Both the position numbers and the translations under genes were made by a program. Below are positions 1 to 6,104 of a DNA stretch of 6,719 bases, in pieces (positions within the stretch are counted from its first letter, which is position 1; every line of letters begins with the position of its first letter). The notes beneath the pieces were generated by a model that saw nothing but the letters and a program-made list of their open reading frames with translations, was not told the DNA's origin and ran no database searches. The stretch comes from Thermoplasmata archaeon (lineage in GTDB: Archaea; Thermoplasmatota; Thermoplasmata; Lutacidiplasmatales; UBA184): NCBI GenBank assembly GCA_030039865.1, contig JASHUS010000229.1, forward strand, positions 1 to 6,719, in the 5' to 3' direction.

Positions 1-476
1 ACCGAGCGCGGGCGGTACTCCGCGACGGGGGGCGCCGCCACCCCGCGGCTCTCGACCACCTCGAGGGTCGTCTCCGCGCCGTTGCCGTCGTACGCGCGCC
101 AGGAGCCCGGTCCGTACGGGGCGCCCAGGATCAGGTGCCGGCGGCCCCAGCCCCGGAACAGCCGAAGGTCGGCGTCCGACGGGTGGAGGGCCCCCGAAGG
201 GTGCGAATGCACCGTGCCGACCACGCTGAGGTCGGCCGGTAACATCCAGAGCATGAAGTTGGCGTGACGGCGCCCGGCGGTCGTCCCGGGCACGAGGAGG
301 AGCTCGCCGATCACGCCGGGCGGATCGACGCGCAGCACGCCGCCGAACTCGTTGGGATACGACGAGCGGGCGCTCGCGAGCGCGCTCTCGAGGACCCGCC
401 GGGAGATCGCCGTCGGCGTCGCGCCCACGCTCGGGGCGCCGGCCGGTCGCTTACGAGCGGGGCGGAAGAACGGCAT
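1..476 (-). CDS. JAMM/MPN (Mov34/JAB1) zinc isopeptidase, 3' end cut by window edge
   Basis: I translated 158 complete codons from the ATG at 476; the frame stays open to position 1, so the C-terminus is missing. The full JAMM zinc signature is present: Glu43 in PNEFGG, His90 and His92 in VHSHP, then Ser100 and Asp103 at the canonical spacing H-x-H-x7-S-x2-D. This marks an active metalloprotease rather than a degenerate MPN scaffold. Characterised archaeal relatives (haloarchaeal JAMM1) release ubiquitin-like SAMP modifiers from target proteins; that role is inferred here. The first 10 residues are basic (MPFFRPARKR) and precede the core. The start overlaps the NAD kinase 3' end by 26 nt, so it is the third gene of the operon. 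A GGAG lies 9 nt upstream of the ATG. A GTG at 428 is an alternative start just past the overlap but has no ribosome-binding site. The residues seen probably cover most of the domain. Confidence 0.88.
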   Translation of the reverse strand, partial: MPFFRPARKRPAGAPSVGATPTAISRRVLESALASARSSYPNEFGGVLRVDPPGVIGELLLVPGTTAGRRHANFMLWMLPADLSVVGTVHSHPSGALHPSDADLRLFRGWGRRHLILGAPYGPGSWRAYDGNGAETTLEVVESRGVAAPPVAEYRPRS

Positions 477-1329
477 CGCTGCTCGCTCCGGGCGGGGCCT
501 CCTCGCTCCACGGCAGGATCCGCTTGCCCCGCAGTCGGTCGAAGTACCGGTCGCCGAACCGGACGAGCCGGGCGCGCCGGGGCGAGCGGTAGATCGTCAC
601 GGCGCCCCCGTCGGGCACCGGGTGCTCCTCCTGACCGTCGCCGATCACCACGCTCGGCGTCGCGGCGCCGAGCGCCCGGAGCCGGATCGTGCGGAGCGGA
701 TCGACGACGATCGCCCGCGACTCCGACCGGAACGGCGCGATCGCCGTCATGACGAGCGCGTCGAGGTCCGGGTCCACGATCGGACCGAGCGAGCTCAGCG
801 AGTAGCCGGTCGAGCCGGTGGGCGTCGCGATGATGATGCCGTCCGACTGGATCTTGCCCATGACCTCCCCGTCGAACGCGATCTCGAACCGGCCCATCTT
901 ACCGACCCGGGCGGCGTGCGCGACGAACTCGTTCACGGCGTCGGGCAGCGAGCGGGTCCCGAGCTGCGCGGCGAGCTTCATCCGCTCCTCGATGTGATAG
1001 CGGCCCTCGATCAGTCGATCGACCACGGTCGCGAGCTCTCCGTCCGACGTCGACGTGACCTCCGCGAGGACGCCCACGGTACCGGCGTTGATCGGGAGGA
1101 GCGGCACGTCGACCCGCCGCATCGAATAGAGGAACGTCCCGTCCCCACCGATCGCGACGAGCACGTCCGGTCGCAGGCGCTCCAGCGGGGCGTGAGCGCG
1201 CGAGGGGTGGAGGGCCGCGATCTCGTCCGAGACCTCGACCTCCGCCCGATCCCCCACGATCTCGAGCACGCGCCCGGCGAGTTCGAGCGCGCGGGGCTTC
1301 TGCGGGTTCGCCGCGAGACCGATCTTCAC
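451..1329 (-). CDS. nadK: NAD kinase (ATP/polyphosphate-dependent NAD+ kinase)
   Basis: The 292-residue product phosphorylates the 2'-hydroxyl of NAD+ to make NADP+ in the cytoplasm. Family motifs in order: the nucleotide-binding GGDGT at residues 61-65, NAGTVGVL at 81-88 (family NxGxxGFL), Asn133-Glu134 of the NE motif, and SDGIIIATPTGSTGYSLS at 162-179. The C-terminal half continues with GPIVDPDLD, then DGQ at 231-233 and a final FDRLRGKRILPW typical of the family. Length is normal. I chose the GTG at 1329 because the protein then begins VKIGLAANP, as family members do, and because GGGGAGGT sits 9 nt upstream. The GTG overlaps the TGA of the upstream phosphatase gene (GTGA), indicating translational coupling. 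The last ~17 residues (SEEAPPGASSDAVLPPRS) look like a non-conserved tail and overlap the JAMM start. Confidence 0.95.
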   Translation of the reverse strand: MKIGLAANPQKPRALELAGRVLEIVGDRAEVEVSDEIAALHPSRAHAPLERLRPDVLVAIGGDGTFLYSMRRVDVPLLPINAGTVGVLAEVTSTSDGELATVVDRLIEGRYHIEERMKLAAQLGTRSLPDAVNEFVAHAARVGKMGRFEIAFDGEVMGKIQSDGIIIATPTGSTGYSLSSLGPIVDPDLDALVMTAIAPFRSESRAIVVDPLRTIRLRALGAATPSVVIGDGQEEHPVPDGGAVTIYRSPRRARLVRFGDRYFDRLRGKRILPWSEEAPPGASSDAVLPPRS

Positions 1330-2132
1330 GCGCCGCCGACCTCCCCGAGCCCGGGCACGAGCTTCGCGTCGCCCCAGGCGAGGACGCTGGATCGCTGCTC
1401 GACCCCGAGCGGGAACGCACCGATCGGCCGGCCCTGGGCGTCGCCGACCCCGCCCCCGGCTTCGAGCAGGATCCGGTACGCTCCCGCGATGTCGGTTGCG
1501 CGCAGGTTGAACCGCTCCTCGATGTTCTCGAAAAGGTAGGCGTCGGCGCTGCCCTGCGCCACCATCATCATCTCGAGCGACGCGCAGCCGAGCGATCGGA
1601 CCCGCCGACCTCGCCCCGCGAGGGCGGTCGCCCGCGCGGTCGCGCGATGACCGAGGTTGATGACGAGGATCTCCGCGTTCGCCCGCCAGGGCCGCGTGCG
1701 GATCGGCCGCCCGTCCCGGAACGCTCCGCCGCCGCGCTCGGCCCAGTACGTCGTGCCGCGGGACAGGTCCCGCACGAGGCCGAGCTCGATCCCGTCGAGC
1801 GTGCCCGAGCCGAGCGCGAGCGAGACCGCGGAGAACGGCAGGTCCCGCAGCGCGTTGAGGGTACCGTCGATGGGATCGACGACGAGCGTTCGATCCCCGC
1901 CGCGGGCCACGTGCCCCGCCTCCTCGGACATGAGGTCCCAGCCGACGCCCTCCGCGTCGAGCACCCGGAGGATCTCGTTCTCGGCGAGGCGGTCGAGCTC
2001 CTCGGTCGGCGTGCCATCCGCGCCCATCGCCACGACATCGCCCCGATGCGGCGACGTGGCGGCGTCCCGCACGACGCGGTGGACCGCGAGGCTCGCGCGG
2101 AACATCACCTCGAGCTCCGAGCGTCGCGCCAT
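1326..2132 (-). CDS. Archaeal inositol monophosphatase-family phosphatase (possible NADP phosphatase / FBPase / IMPase)
   Basis: This 268-residue protein is a Mg2+-dependent sugar/nucleotide phosphatase of the IMPase superfamily. Metal-site motifs are complete: GADGTPTEELD at 37-47, SEEAG with Glu70/Glu71, the signature VDPIDGTLNA with Asp86 and Asp89, and Asp214 in ATDIAGAY. The GADGTPT form and short length match archaeal FBPase/IMPase proteins such as those of Archaeoglobus and Methanocaldococcus. Substrate is not decided by the motifs: inositol-1-phosphate, fructose-1,6-bisphosphate and NADP are all used by relatives. Its position directly before NAD kinase, with a 4-nt overlap, mirrors the domain order of the fused NADP phosphatase/NAD kinase of methanogens and favours NADP as substrate (inference). 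I start at the ATG at 2132 (MARRSELEVM). An in-frame ATG at 2192 adds 20 unrelated residues and reads through the presumed promoter. No good Shine-Dalgarno precedes 2132, which suits a leaderless first gene. Confidence 0.9.
   Translation of the reverse strand: MARRSELEVMFRASLAVHRVVRDAATSPHRGDVVAMGADGTPTEELDRLAENEILRVLDAEGVGWDLMSEEAGHVARGGDRTLVVDPIDGTLNALRDLPFSAVSLALGSGTLDGIELGLVRDLSRGTTYWAERGGGAFRDGRPIRTRPWRANAEILVINLGHRATARATALAGRGRRVRSLGCASLEMMMVAQGSADAYLFENIEERFNLRATDIAGAYRILLEAGGGVGDAQGRPIGAFPLGVEQRSSVLAWGDAKLVPGLGEVGGA
1339..1346 (-). promoter_or_regulatory. Strong Shine-Dalgarno for nadK
   Basis: On the minus strand GGGGAGGT lies inside the end of the phosphatase gene, 9 nt before the GTG at 1329. 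It is the best anti-16S match seen in this operon and decides the NAD kinase start. Together with the GTGA overlap it suggests that ribosomes finishing the phosphatase reinitiate efficiently on NAD kinase. Confidence 0.7.
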
Positions 2133-2160
2133 CGGGGTCCCCCCGGGCGAGGACGGGCGG

Positions 2161-2169
2161 ATGATTTGA
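2161..2169 (-). promoter_or_regulatory. Putative TATA box for the phosphatase-nadK-JAMM operon
   Basis: The minus strand reads TCAAATCAT, one of only two AT-rich patches in an otherwise very GC-rich gap. Its centre is about 33 nt upstream of the ATG at 2132. With the usual archaeal TATA-to-start distance near 26 nt, transcription would begin within a few bases of the ATG, giving a leaderless or nearly leaderless mRNA, in line with the weak ribosome-binding site there. The sequence is a weak match to the archaeal consensus. Confidence 0.4.
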
Positions 2170-2204
2170 CGGTTCGCGCGCGGGCACCGCACTCGGGCTC
2201 CCGC

Positions 2205-2213
2205 GAAGTTAAG
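2205..2213 (+). promoter_or_regulatory. Putative TATA box for the beta-CASP nuclease gene
   Basis: The plus strand reads GAAGTTAAG, centred about 28 nt before the ATG at 2237. This is the spacing expected for a leaderless archaeal transcript starting at that ATG. It argues against the in-frame GTG at 2216, which would fall upstream of the predicted transcription start. Assignment rests on position and local AT content only. Confidence 0.42.
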
Positions 2214-2236
2214 CCGTGGCGCCGCTCGGCGGGCCG

Positions 2237-3469
2237 ATGAACCTGCAGTTCCTCGGCGGGGCGACCGAGGTCGGCTCGCTCGGGCTCGTCGTGCGGGACC
2301 AGGGGCGGATGCTCCTCTTCGACTACGGCATGACGCCGTCCGACCCGCCGAGCTATCCTCGCCCCGCGCCGACGAACGTCGACCTCGCCGTGCTCTCGCA
2401 CGCGCATCTCGACCACTCCGGGATGACGCCGCTGTTGAGCCGGCTCCCTCGGGCGCGGCTCATCGCGACGCCGGTCACGATCGCGGTCGCCGACCTCCTG
2501 ACGAAGGACGCGCTGAAGGTCGCGCGTCTCGAGGGCTACCTGGCCCCCTATACCCCCGCGGACATCCGCTCGCTCCACGCCCGCTTCACGGCGGTCGACC
2601 GGCACGCGACCTTCCGTCACCACGGCGTCGAGGTGGAGTTCGCGCCGGCGGGGCACATCCCCGGGGCCACGATGTCGATCTACCGGGGCGAGAAAGACAT
2701 CGCGTTCACCGGCGATCTCCAGACCCTCCCCACGCACCTCGTCGGCGGAGCGGAGCCGATCGAGTGCGACGTGCTCGTCATGGAATCGACGTACGCCGGG
2801 CGGGACCATCCGGACCGGGCGGAGACGGAGCGACGATTCCGGGACAAGATCGCCGAGACGGTGGAGCGCGGCGGGACCGCGATCGTCCCCGCGTTCGCGG
2901 TCGGGCGCGCCCAGGAGGTCCTGATGGCGCTCGCGTCGTCGGGCTTCGAGACGTACCTCGACGGGATGGCCCGCGCGGTCAACGAGATCTACGCGGCCGC
3001 GCCGGAGTACCTCGCGGACGCGCGGAAGTTCCGTCGGGCGATGGAGCGCGTCCACGTGGTGGAGCACCCCGGCGACCGGGCGCGGGCGCTGCGCGAGGGC
3101 GAGGTCATCGTCACGACCGGGGGGATGCTCGACGGGGGTCCCGTGCTCTACTACGTCGGGGAGCGCTACCGCGACCCGAAGAGCTCGATCTACCTCACCG
3201 GCTTCCAGGTGGAGGGATCGAACGGGCGACGCCTCATGGACGAGGGGACGCTCGAGATCGACGGCACCGTGATCCGGCCCGAGTGCGAGATCCAGAAGTT
3301 CGACTTCTCGGCGCACGCCGGGCACTCCGACCTGGTCCGGTTCGCGAAAGAGAGCCGCGCGGAGACGGTCGTCCTGATGCACGGCGACCACCGCGAGGCG
3401 CTCCGCGAAGCGCTCGAGGGGTTCACCCGGGTCATCCTGCCCGAGAACGGCAAGGCGTTCGACGTCTAG
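2237..3469 (+). CDS. Beta-CASP metallo-beta-lactamase ribonuclease, aCPSF2-like
   Basis: The 410-residue protein is an archaeal RNA-processing nuclease of the CPSF73/RNase J superfamily. It begins MNLQFLGGATEVG, the standard N-terminus of the family. Metallo-beta-lactamase motifs: Asp29 (FDYG), HAHLDH at 55-60, His140 (AGHIPGA) and Asp160 (FTGD). Beta-CASP motifs: A is Glu183 (MESTYA), B is His360 (FSAH) and C is His382 (MHGD). All ligands are present, so it should be catalytic. There are no N-terminal KH domains, which excludes the larger aCPSF1. The length and the TGFQVEGSNGRRL segment at 321-333 point to aCPSF2 rather than aRNase J, although sequence comparison is needed to be sure. I start at the ATG at 2237 because of the family N-terminus and the TATA-like patch 28 nt upstream. 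It is divergent from the phosphatase operon and convergent with the NOG1 gene. Confidence 0.9.
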   Translation: MNLQFLGGATEVGSLGLVVRDQGRMLLFDYGMTPSDPPSYPRPAPTNVDLAVLSHAHLDHSGMTPLLSRLPRARLIATPVTIAVADLLTKDALKVARLEGYLAPYTPADIRSLHARFTAVDRHATFRHHGVEVEFAPAGHIPGATMSIYRGEKDIAFTGDLQTLPTHLVGGAEPIECDVLVMESTYAGRDHPDRAETERRFRDKIAETVERGGTAIVPAFAVGRAQEVLMALASSGFETYLDGMARAVNEIYAAAPEYLADARKFRRAMERVHVVEHPGDRARALREGEVIVTTGGMLDGGPVLYYVGERYRDPKSSIYLTGFQVEGSNGRRLMDEGTLEIDGTVIRPECEIQKFDFSAHAGHSDLVRFAKESRAETVVLMHGDHREALREALEGFTRVILPENGKAFDV

Positions 3470-3479
3470 GCTCCCCTCG
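3470..3479. other. 10-bp convergent junction between nuclease and NOG1 genes
   Basis: Only ten bases separate the TAG of the nuclease gene (3467-3469) from the stop codon of the GTPase gene read on the other strand (3482-3480). No T-rich stretch or hairpin is visible on either side, so both transcripts probably run into the opposite gene before terminating. Confidence 0.75.
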
Positions 3480-4568
3480 TCACGGGACGGCGACACCGCG
3501 CTTGCGTCGCTTCGGCGTGGGAGGCCCGGCTTCGGGCGTCGCGGGCGGGCTCTCCGGTTCGACGATCGATTCCTCCATCGGCGGGAGCTCGCCCGACGGA
3601 ACGACGTGGGCCCGGATCGCCTTCCAGAGCGTGTCGATCCCTTCGCCGGTCGTCGCGGAGACCTTGAGATTCTCGGAGGGGCGGCGGGCGAGGTCTGCCT
3701 TGGTCTCGACGACGACGAACGGGAGCTGGGGGAATTCCGCGCGCCATCGGGCGAGGAGCGACTCCTGCTCCGCTACGGAATGCTCGGATCGGTCACTGGG
3801 ATCGATGACAAACAGCACCACCGTCGCCGCCCCCCGGACCGTGGTGGTCGTTTCGGTCTCGGCGGAATTGCTGCGGCCGGCGCGGCCGAGAACACCGGGC
3901 GTGTCGACGACCTGCAGTCGATCGAAGCCCAGGTCGGCGTGCCCGACCGCGATGGAGAGCGTAGTGAACGGGTAGTCGGCGACCCGGGGCCGGGCTGAGG
4001 AGAGCCGCGCCACGAGGGACGACTTTCCGACGTTGGGAAAGCCCGCCACCACGAGGGTTGGGGCGGCCGGGTCGAGGCGCGGCCGATCGTCGAGGAACCG
4101 GCCGATCGCCCGCAGTCGGGAGATGTCGGGATCGACCTCGCGCACGAAGCTCGAGAGGCGCCCGTAGAAGCTCCGGATTCGTTCGCCAATCTCGTCCGGT
4201 CCCTCGGCCCCACGCAGCGTCCGGCCTTCCTCGCGCGCGAGCCCCCGGATCCGCTCCTCCGCGCGTCGGATCCTCAGGAGCGACCGGTCCAGGGCGTCGT
4301 CGCCGAACCTCGCGCCGACGAGCGAGCGCTCGAAGTCCGTCGGGGGCGGCCGACGGAACCGCCGGGTCTCGAGCCCGAGGTGCCGCAGCACGGTCGCGGA
4401 GCTCCGGACGACCTTGAGCTCCGCCCGTAACCGGTCGCGCGCCGACTTCGTGTCGCCGTGGGGAGTGACGAGCGAGGCTCGATGGAACGCCGTGTCGAGG
4501 ATCGCGACCGAGGGCGGAGGCGTCCCCTCCTTCTTCACGCGGACGAGAGCTCGGGACCGGATCGGCAT
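3480..4568 (-). CDS. Archaeal NOG1-family GTPase (large ribosomal subunit assembly)
   Basis: This 362-residue GTPase resembles archaeal NOG1 proteins, relatives of the eukaryotic nucleolar GTPase acting in large-subunit maturation; a ribosomal role is inferred from the family. A helical N-terminal region (about 40-165) contains the NOG1-like segment FYGRLSSFVREVDPDISRL. The G domain follows: G1 GFPNVGKSS at 176-184, G2 in DYPFTTLSI (Thr203), G3 DTPG at 222-225, G4 TKAD at 289-292 and G5 SAT at 304-306. DPSDRSEHSVAEQESLL at 256-272 fits the family pattern of DPS followed by EQ.LL. Three oddities: G4 is TKAD rather than NKxD; the segment after G3 is Thr-rich (ETETTTTV, 237-244), where family members usually carry a NEIE-type helix; and the C-terminus is a Pro/Glu-rich linker (326-351) ending in the basic cluster PKRRKRG. 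The ATG at 4568 has no clear ribosome-binding site. Confidence 0.88.
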   Translation of the reverse strand: MPIRSRALVRVKKEGTPPPSVAILDTAFHRASLVTPHGDTKSARDRLRAELKVVRSSATVLRHLGLETRRFRRPPPTDFERSLVGARFGDDALDRSLLRIRRAEERIRGLAREEGRTLRGAEGPDEIGERIRSFYGRLSSFVREVDPDISRLRAIGRFLDDRPRLDPAAPTLVVAGFPNVGKSSLVARLSSARPRVADYPFTTLSIAVGHADLGFDRLQVVDTPGVLGRAGRSNSAETETTTTVRGAATVVLFVIDPSDRSEHSVAEQESLLARWRAEFPQLPFVVVETKADLARRPSENLKVSATTGEGIDTLWKAIRAHVVPSGELPPMEESIVEPESPPATPEAGPPTPKRRKRGVAVP

Positions 4569-4599
4569 AGGGCGTCGGGGTAAGGACGGGGCGTGCGGG

Positions 4600-4608
4600 A
4601 ATACGTTT
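4600..4608 (-). promoter_or_regulatory. Putative TATA box for the NOG1 gene
   Basis: The minus strand reads AAACGTATT, centred about 36 nt upstream of the ATG at 4568. Transcription would start near 4578 and leave a leader of about 10 nt that holds no Shine-Dalgarno. It is the only AT-rich patch on this side of the divergent gap. Support is positional. Confidence 0.42.
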
Positions 4609-4625
4609 GTCCCCGCGTGCCGAGA

Positions 4626-4653
4626 CGCGCGGGGCGTGGGAGCACGTCGCGCG
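4626..4653. repeat. Imperfect inverted repeat in the NOG1/gcvPA divergent promoter gap
   Basis: The outer arms CGCGC (4626-4630) and GCGCG (4649-4653) and the inner arms CGTG (4635-4638) and CACG (4643-4646) are complementary around a GGAG loop. A 4-nt gap on the left and a 2-nt gap on the right separate outer from inner arms. It lies between the two TATA-like patches, upstream of both predicted transcription starts, so it would act as DNA (an operator) rather than as an RNA hairpin. Chance pairing is easy at this GC content. Confidence 0.3.
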
Positions 4654-4681
4654 AGGGAGTAGACCCCGCGTCACCGCACGC

Positions 4682-4689
4682 TCATATTG
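4682..4689 (+). promoter_or_regulatory. Putative TATA box for gcvPA-gcvPB
   Basis: TCATATTG is the AT-rich patch nearest gcvPA, centred about 37 nt before its GTG start at 4722. Transcription would begin near 4711, giving a leader of about 10 nt that contains GAGGGG (4711-4716), a fair ribosome-binding site 5 nt before the GTG. Such a short leader leaves no room for a glycine riboswitch. Confidence 0.42.
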
Positions 4690-4721
4690 CCGCCGACGCT
4701 CCCCGCGGTCGAGGGGTAGGG

Positions 4722-6104
4722 GTGGCACGCTGGATTTCGGATGATCCGGGCGAGGAGGCGTCGATGCTGGGCGCCCTCGGGATCTCCTCCACGGAGGAAC
4801 TCTTCACCGATGTTCCGCGCAAGGCGCGGATCGGCAAGCTCGGAATCGGGGCCGGCCTCGAGGAGCCGGAGGTCGTCGCGACGGTCGATGCGATCCTCGG
4901 CAAGAACCGCCCGCTCGGCGATTTCGCGTCGTTCCTCGGAGGGCGGATGGTCGCGCGCTACGCTCCGGCGGCCGTCGACGCGATCGTCTCGCGGAGCGAG
5001 TTCTACACCGCCTACACGCCGTACCAGCCCGAGGCGAGCCAGGGGATGCTGCGGGCGCTGTTCGAGTTCCAGAGCCTGTGGGTGGAGATGACTGGGCTCG
5101 ACGTGGCGAACGCATCGCTCTACGACGGCGCGACCGCCGCGGGCGAAGCGTTGCTCCTGTGCCGACGCGTGCACGAGGGGCACCGCTTCCTCGTGCCGGC
5201 GAGCCTTCCCTGGGAGGAGAAGAGCGTCCTCCACAACTACGCGACCGGCCCGGGACTGCGGATCGACGAGATCCCGTACGACGACGGGACCGGAGGGCTC
5301 GATCTCGAGTTCGTCCGTCGCGAGCGGGCCACCGGCGACGTCTTCGGGGTCCTCGCCGACGTCCCGAACGGCTTCGGCCACGTCGACGAGGCCGTCCTCG
5401 AGCTCAAGACGACGATCGGCGACATCCCGCTCGTCGTCTCTGCGGACCCGCTGTCGCTCTCGACGCTCGCGCCGCCGGGCTCGTACGGGGCGGACGTCGT
5501 CGTGGGGGAAGGGCAGGGATTCGGACTTCCGCCCTCATTCGGCGGGCCGCTTCTGGGGCTCTTCGCGTGCCGGAAGGAGCACGTCCGATCGGCACCGGGC
5601 CGGATCGTCGGAGCGACGCTCGACGCGGAGGGTCAGCGCGCGTACGCGCTCACGCTCGTCACGCGGGAGCAGCACATCCGCCGCTCGCGCGCGACCTCGA
5701 ACATCTGCACGAACCAATCGCTGATGGCGCTCGCGTTCGTCGTCTACGCGAGCCTCGTCGGGCCCCGGGGGCTCGCCGCGATCCAGGGTCGACTCGCCGA
5801 AAAGGCCCGCTCCCTCGCCGCCGCCCTCGCGGGCGTCGAGGGTCTGCGCGCGCCCCGCTTCAGCGCGCCCTACCTCGGGGAGTTCACGATCGAACTGACC
5901 CGCGGCGGCGTCGACGCCTTCCTCGAGGCGCTCGCGCGCCACCGGGTCCTCGGCGGCCACTCGCTGGCGGACCCGCGGCCGGGTCGAAGCGCGTCGCCCC
6001 CGCGCATCCTCGTCGCGCCGAGCGACGCGGTCGGGCCGCGCGAGATCGAGAAGTACGCGAAGGCCGCGCGGGCCGCCCTGGCGGCCACCGGAGGGAACGC
6101 ATGA
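4722..6104 (+). CDS. gcvPA: Glycine dehydrogenase (decarboxylating) subunit 1, P-protein alpha half
   Basis: The 460-residue protein is the first half of the split P-protein, which with GcvPB decarboxylates glycine using pyridoxal phosphate and passes the aminomethyl group to the lipoyl H-protein. Signatures: FYTAYTPYQPEASQGMLRAL at 94-113, followed by FEFQSLWVEMTGLDVANASLYDGATA; the glycine-rich VVGEGQGFGLPPSFGGPLLG at 260-279; and TREQHIRRSRATSNICTNQS at 314-333. All match the GcvPA family and the length is usual. I start at the GTG at 4722 (MARWISDDPGEEASML) because family members carry roughly a dozen residues before the MLxALG helix, and GAGGGG precedes it. The longer frame back to 4593 is low-complexity and crosses the promoter. 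An ATG at 4764 would delete the conserved N-terminus. The C-terminus (about 420-445, after GGHSLADP) looks less conserved than the rest. Its TGA overlaps the gcvPB ATG. Confidence 0.95.
   Translation: MARWISDDPGEEASMLGALGISSTEELFTDVPRKARIGKLGIGAGLEEPEVVATVDAILGKNRPLGDFASFLGGRMVARYAPAAVDAIVSRSEFYTAYTPYQPEASQGMLRALFEFQSLWVEMTGLDVANASLYDGATAAGEALLLCRRVHEGHRFLVPASLPWEEKSVLHNYATGPGLRIDEIPYDDGTGGLDLEFVRRERATGDVFGVLADVPNGFGHVDEAVLELKTTIGDIPLVVSADPLSLSTLAPPGSYGADVVVGEGQGFGLPPSFGGPLLGLFACRKEHVRSAPGRIVGATLDAEGQRAYALTLVTREQHIRRSRATSNICTNQSLMALAFVVYASLVGPRGLAAIQGRLAEKARSLAAALAGVEGLRAPRFSAPYLGEFTIELTRGGVDAFLEALARHRVLGGHSLADPRPGRSASPPRILVAPSDAVGPREIEKYAKAARAALAATGGNA
6090..6095 (+). promoter_or_regulatory. 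Shine-Dalgarno for gcvPB
   Basis: GGAGGG lies within the last codons of gcvPA, 5 nt before the gcvPB ATG. With the ATGA stop-start overlap at 6101-6104 it indicates coupled translation, suited to two subunits needed in equal amounts. Confidence 0.7.

Noticed and set aside
82..752. Small plus-strand frames (82-267 and 264-752) as separate genes
   Set aside because: They lie antisense to the JAMM gene and the NAD kinase 3' end, and their products are Arg/Pro/Ala-rich without motifs.
352..1539. Long plus-strand open frame (395 codons) opposite the NAD kinase gene
   Set aside because: Its translation is Arg/Asp/Glu/Pro-rich low-complexity protein with no motif, and it is antisense to a well-recognised gene. 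GC-rich coding DNA routinely leaves the opposite strand free of stops.
1330..2187. A natural fusion of phosphatase and NAD kinase through the open frame upstream of nadK
   Set aside because: Upstream of 1329 that frame encodes Arg/Gly-rich nonsense while the phosphatase motifs are in a different frame, and no slippery heptamer is visible at the GTGA junction. Two separate proteins are the simpler reading.
2105..3496. 463-codon minus-strand frame opposite the nuclease gene, and a 403-codon plus-strand frame at 2764-3975
   Set aside because: Both are compositional shadows of the nuclease and NOG1 genes; the second crosses from one gene into the antisense of another and has no recognisable domain.
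4593..4721. A 43-residue N-terminal extension of GcvPA
   Set aside because: It lacks similarity to the family, spans the AT-rich promoter patch and the inverted repeat, and the GTG at 4722 gives the canonical N-terminus.
4569..4721. Glycine riboswitch ahead of gcvPA
   Set aside because: No conserved riboswitch core is visible, and the predicted leader is only about 10 nt.
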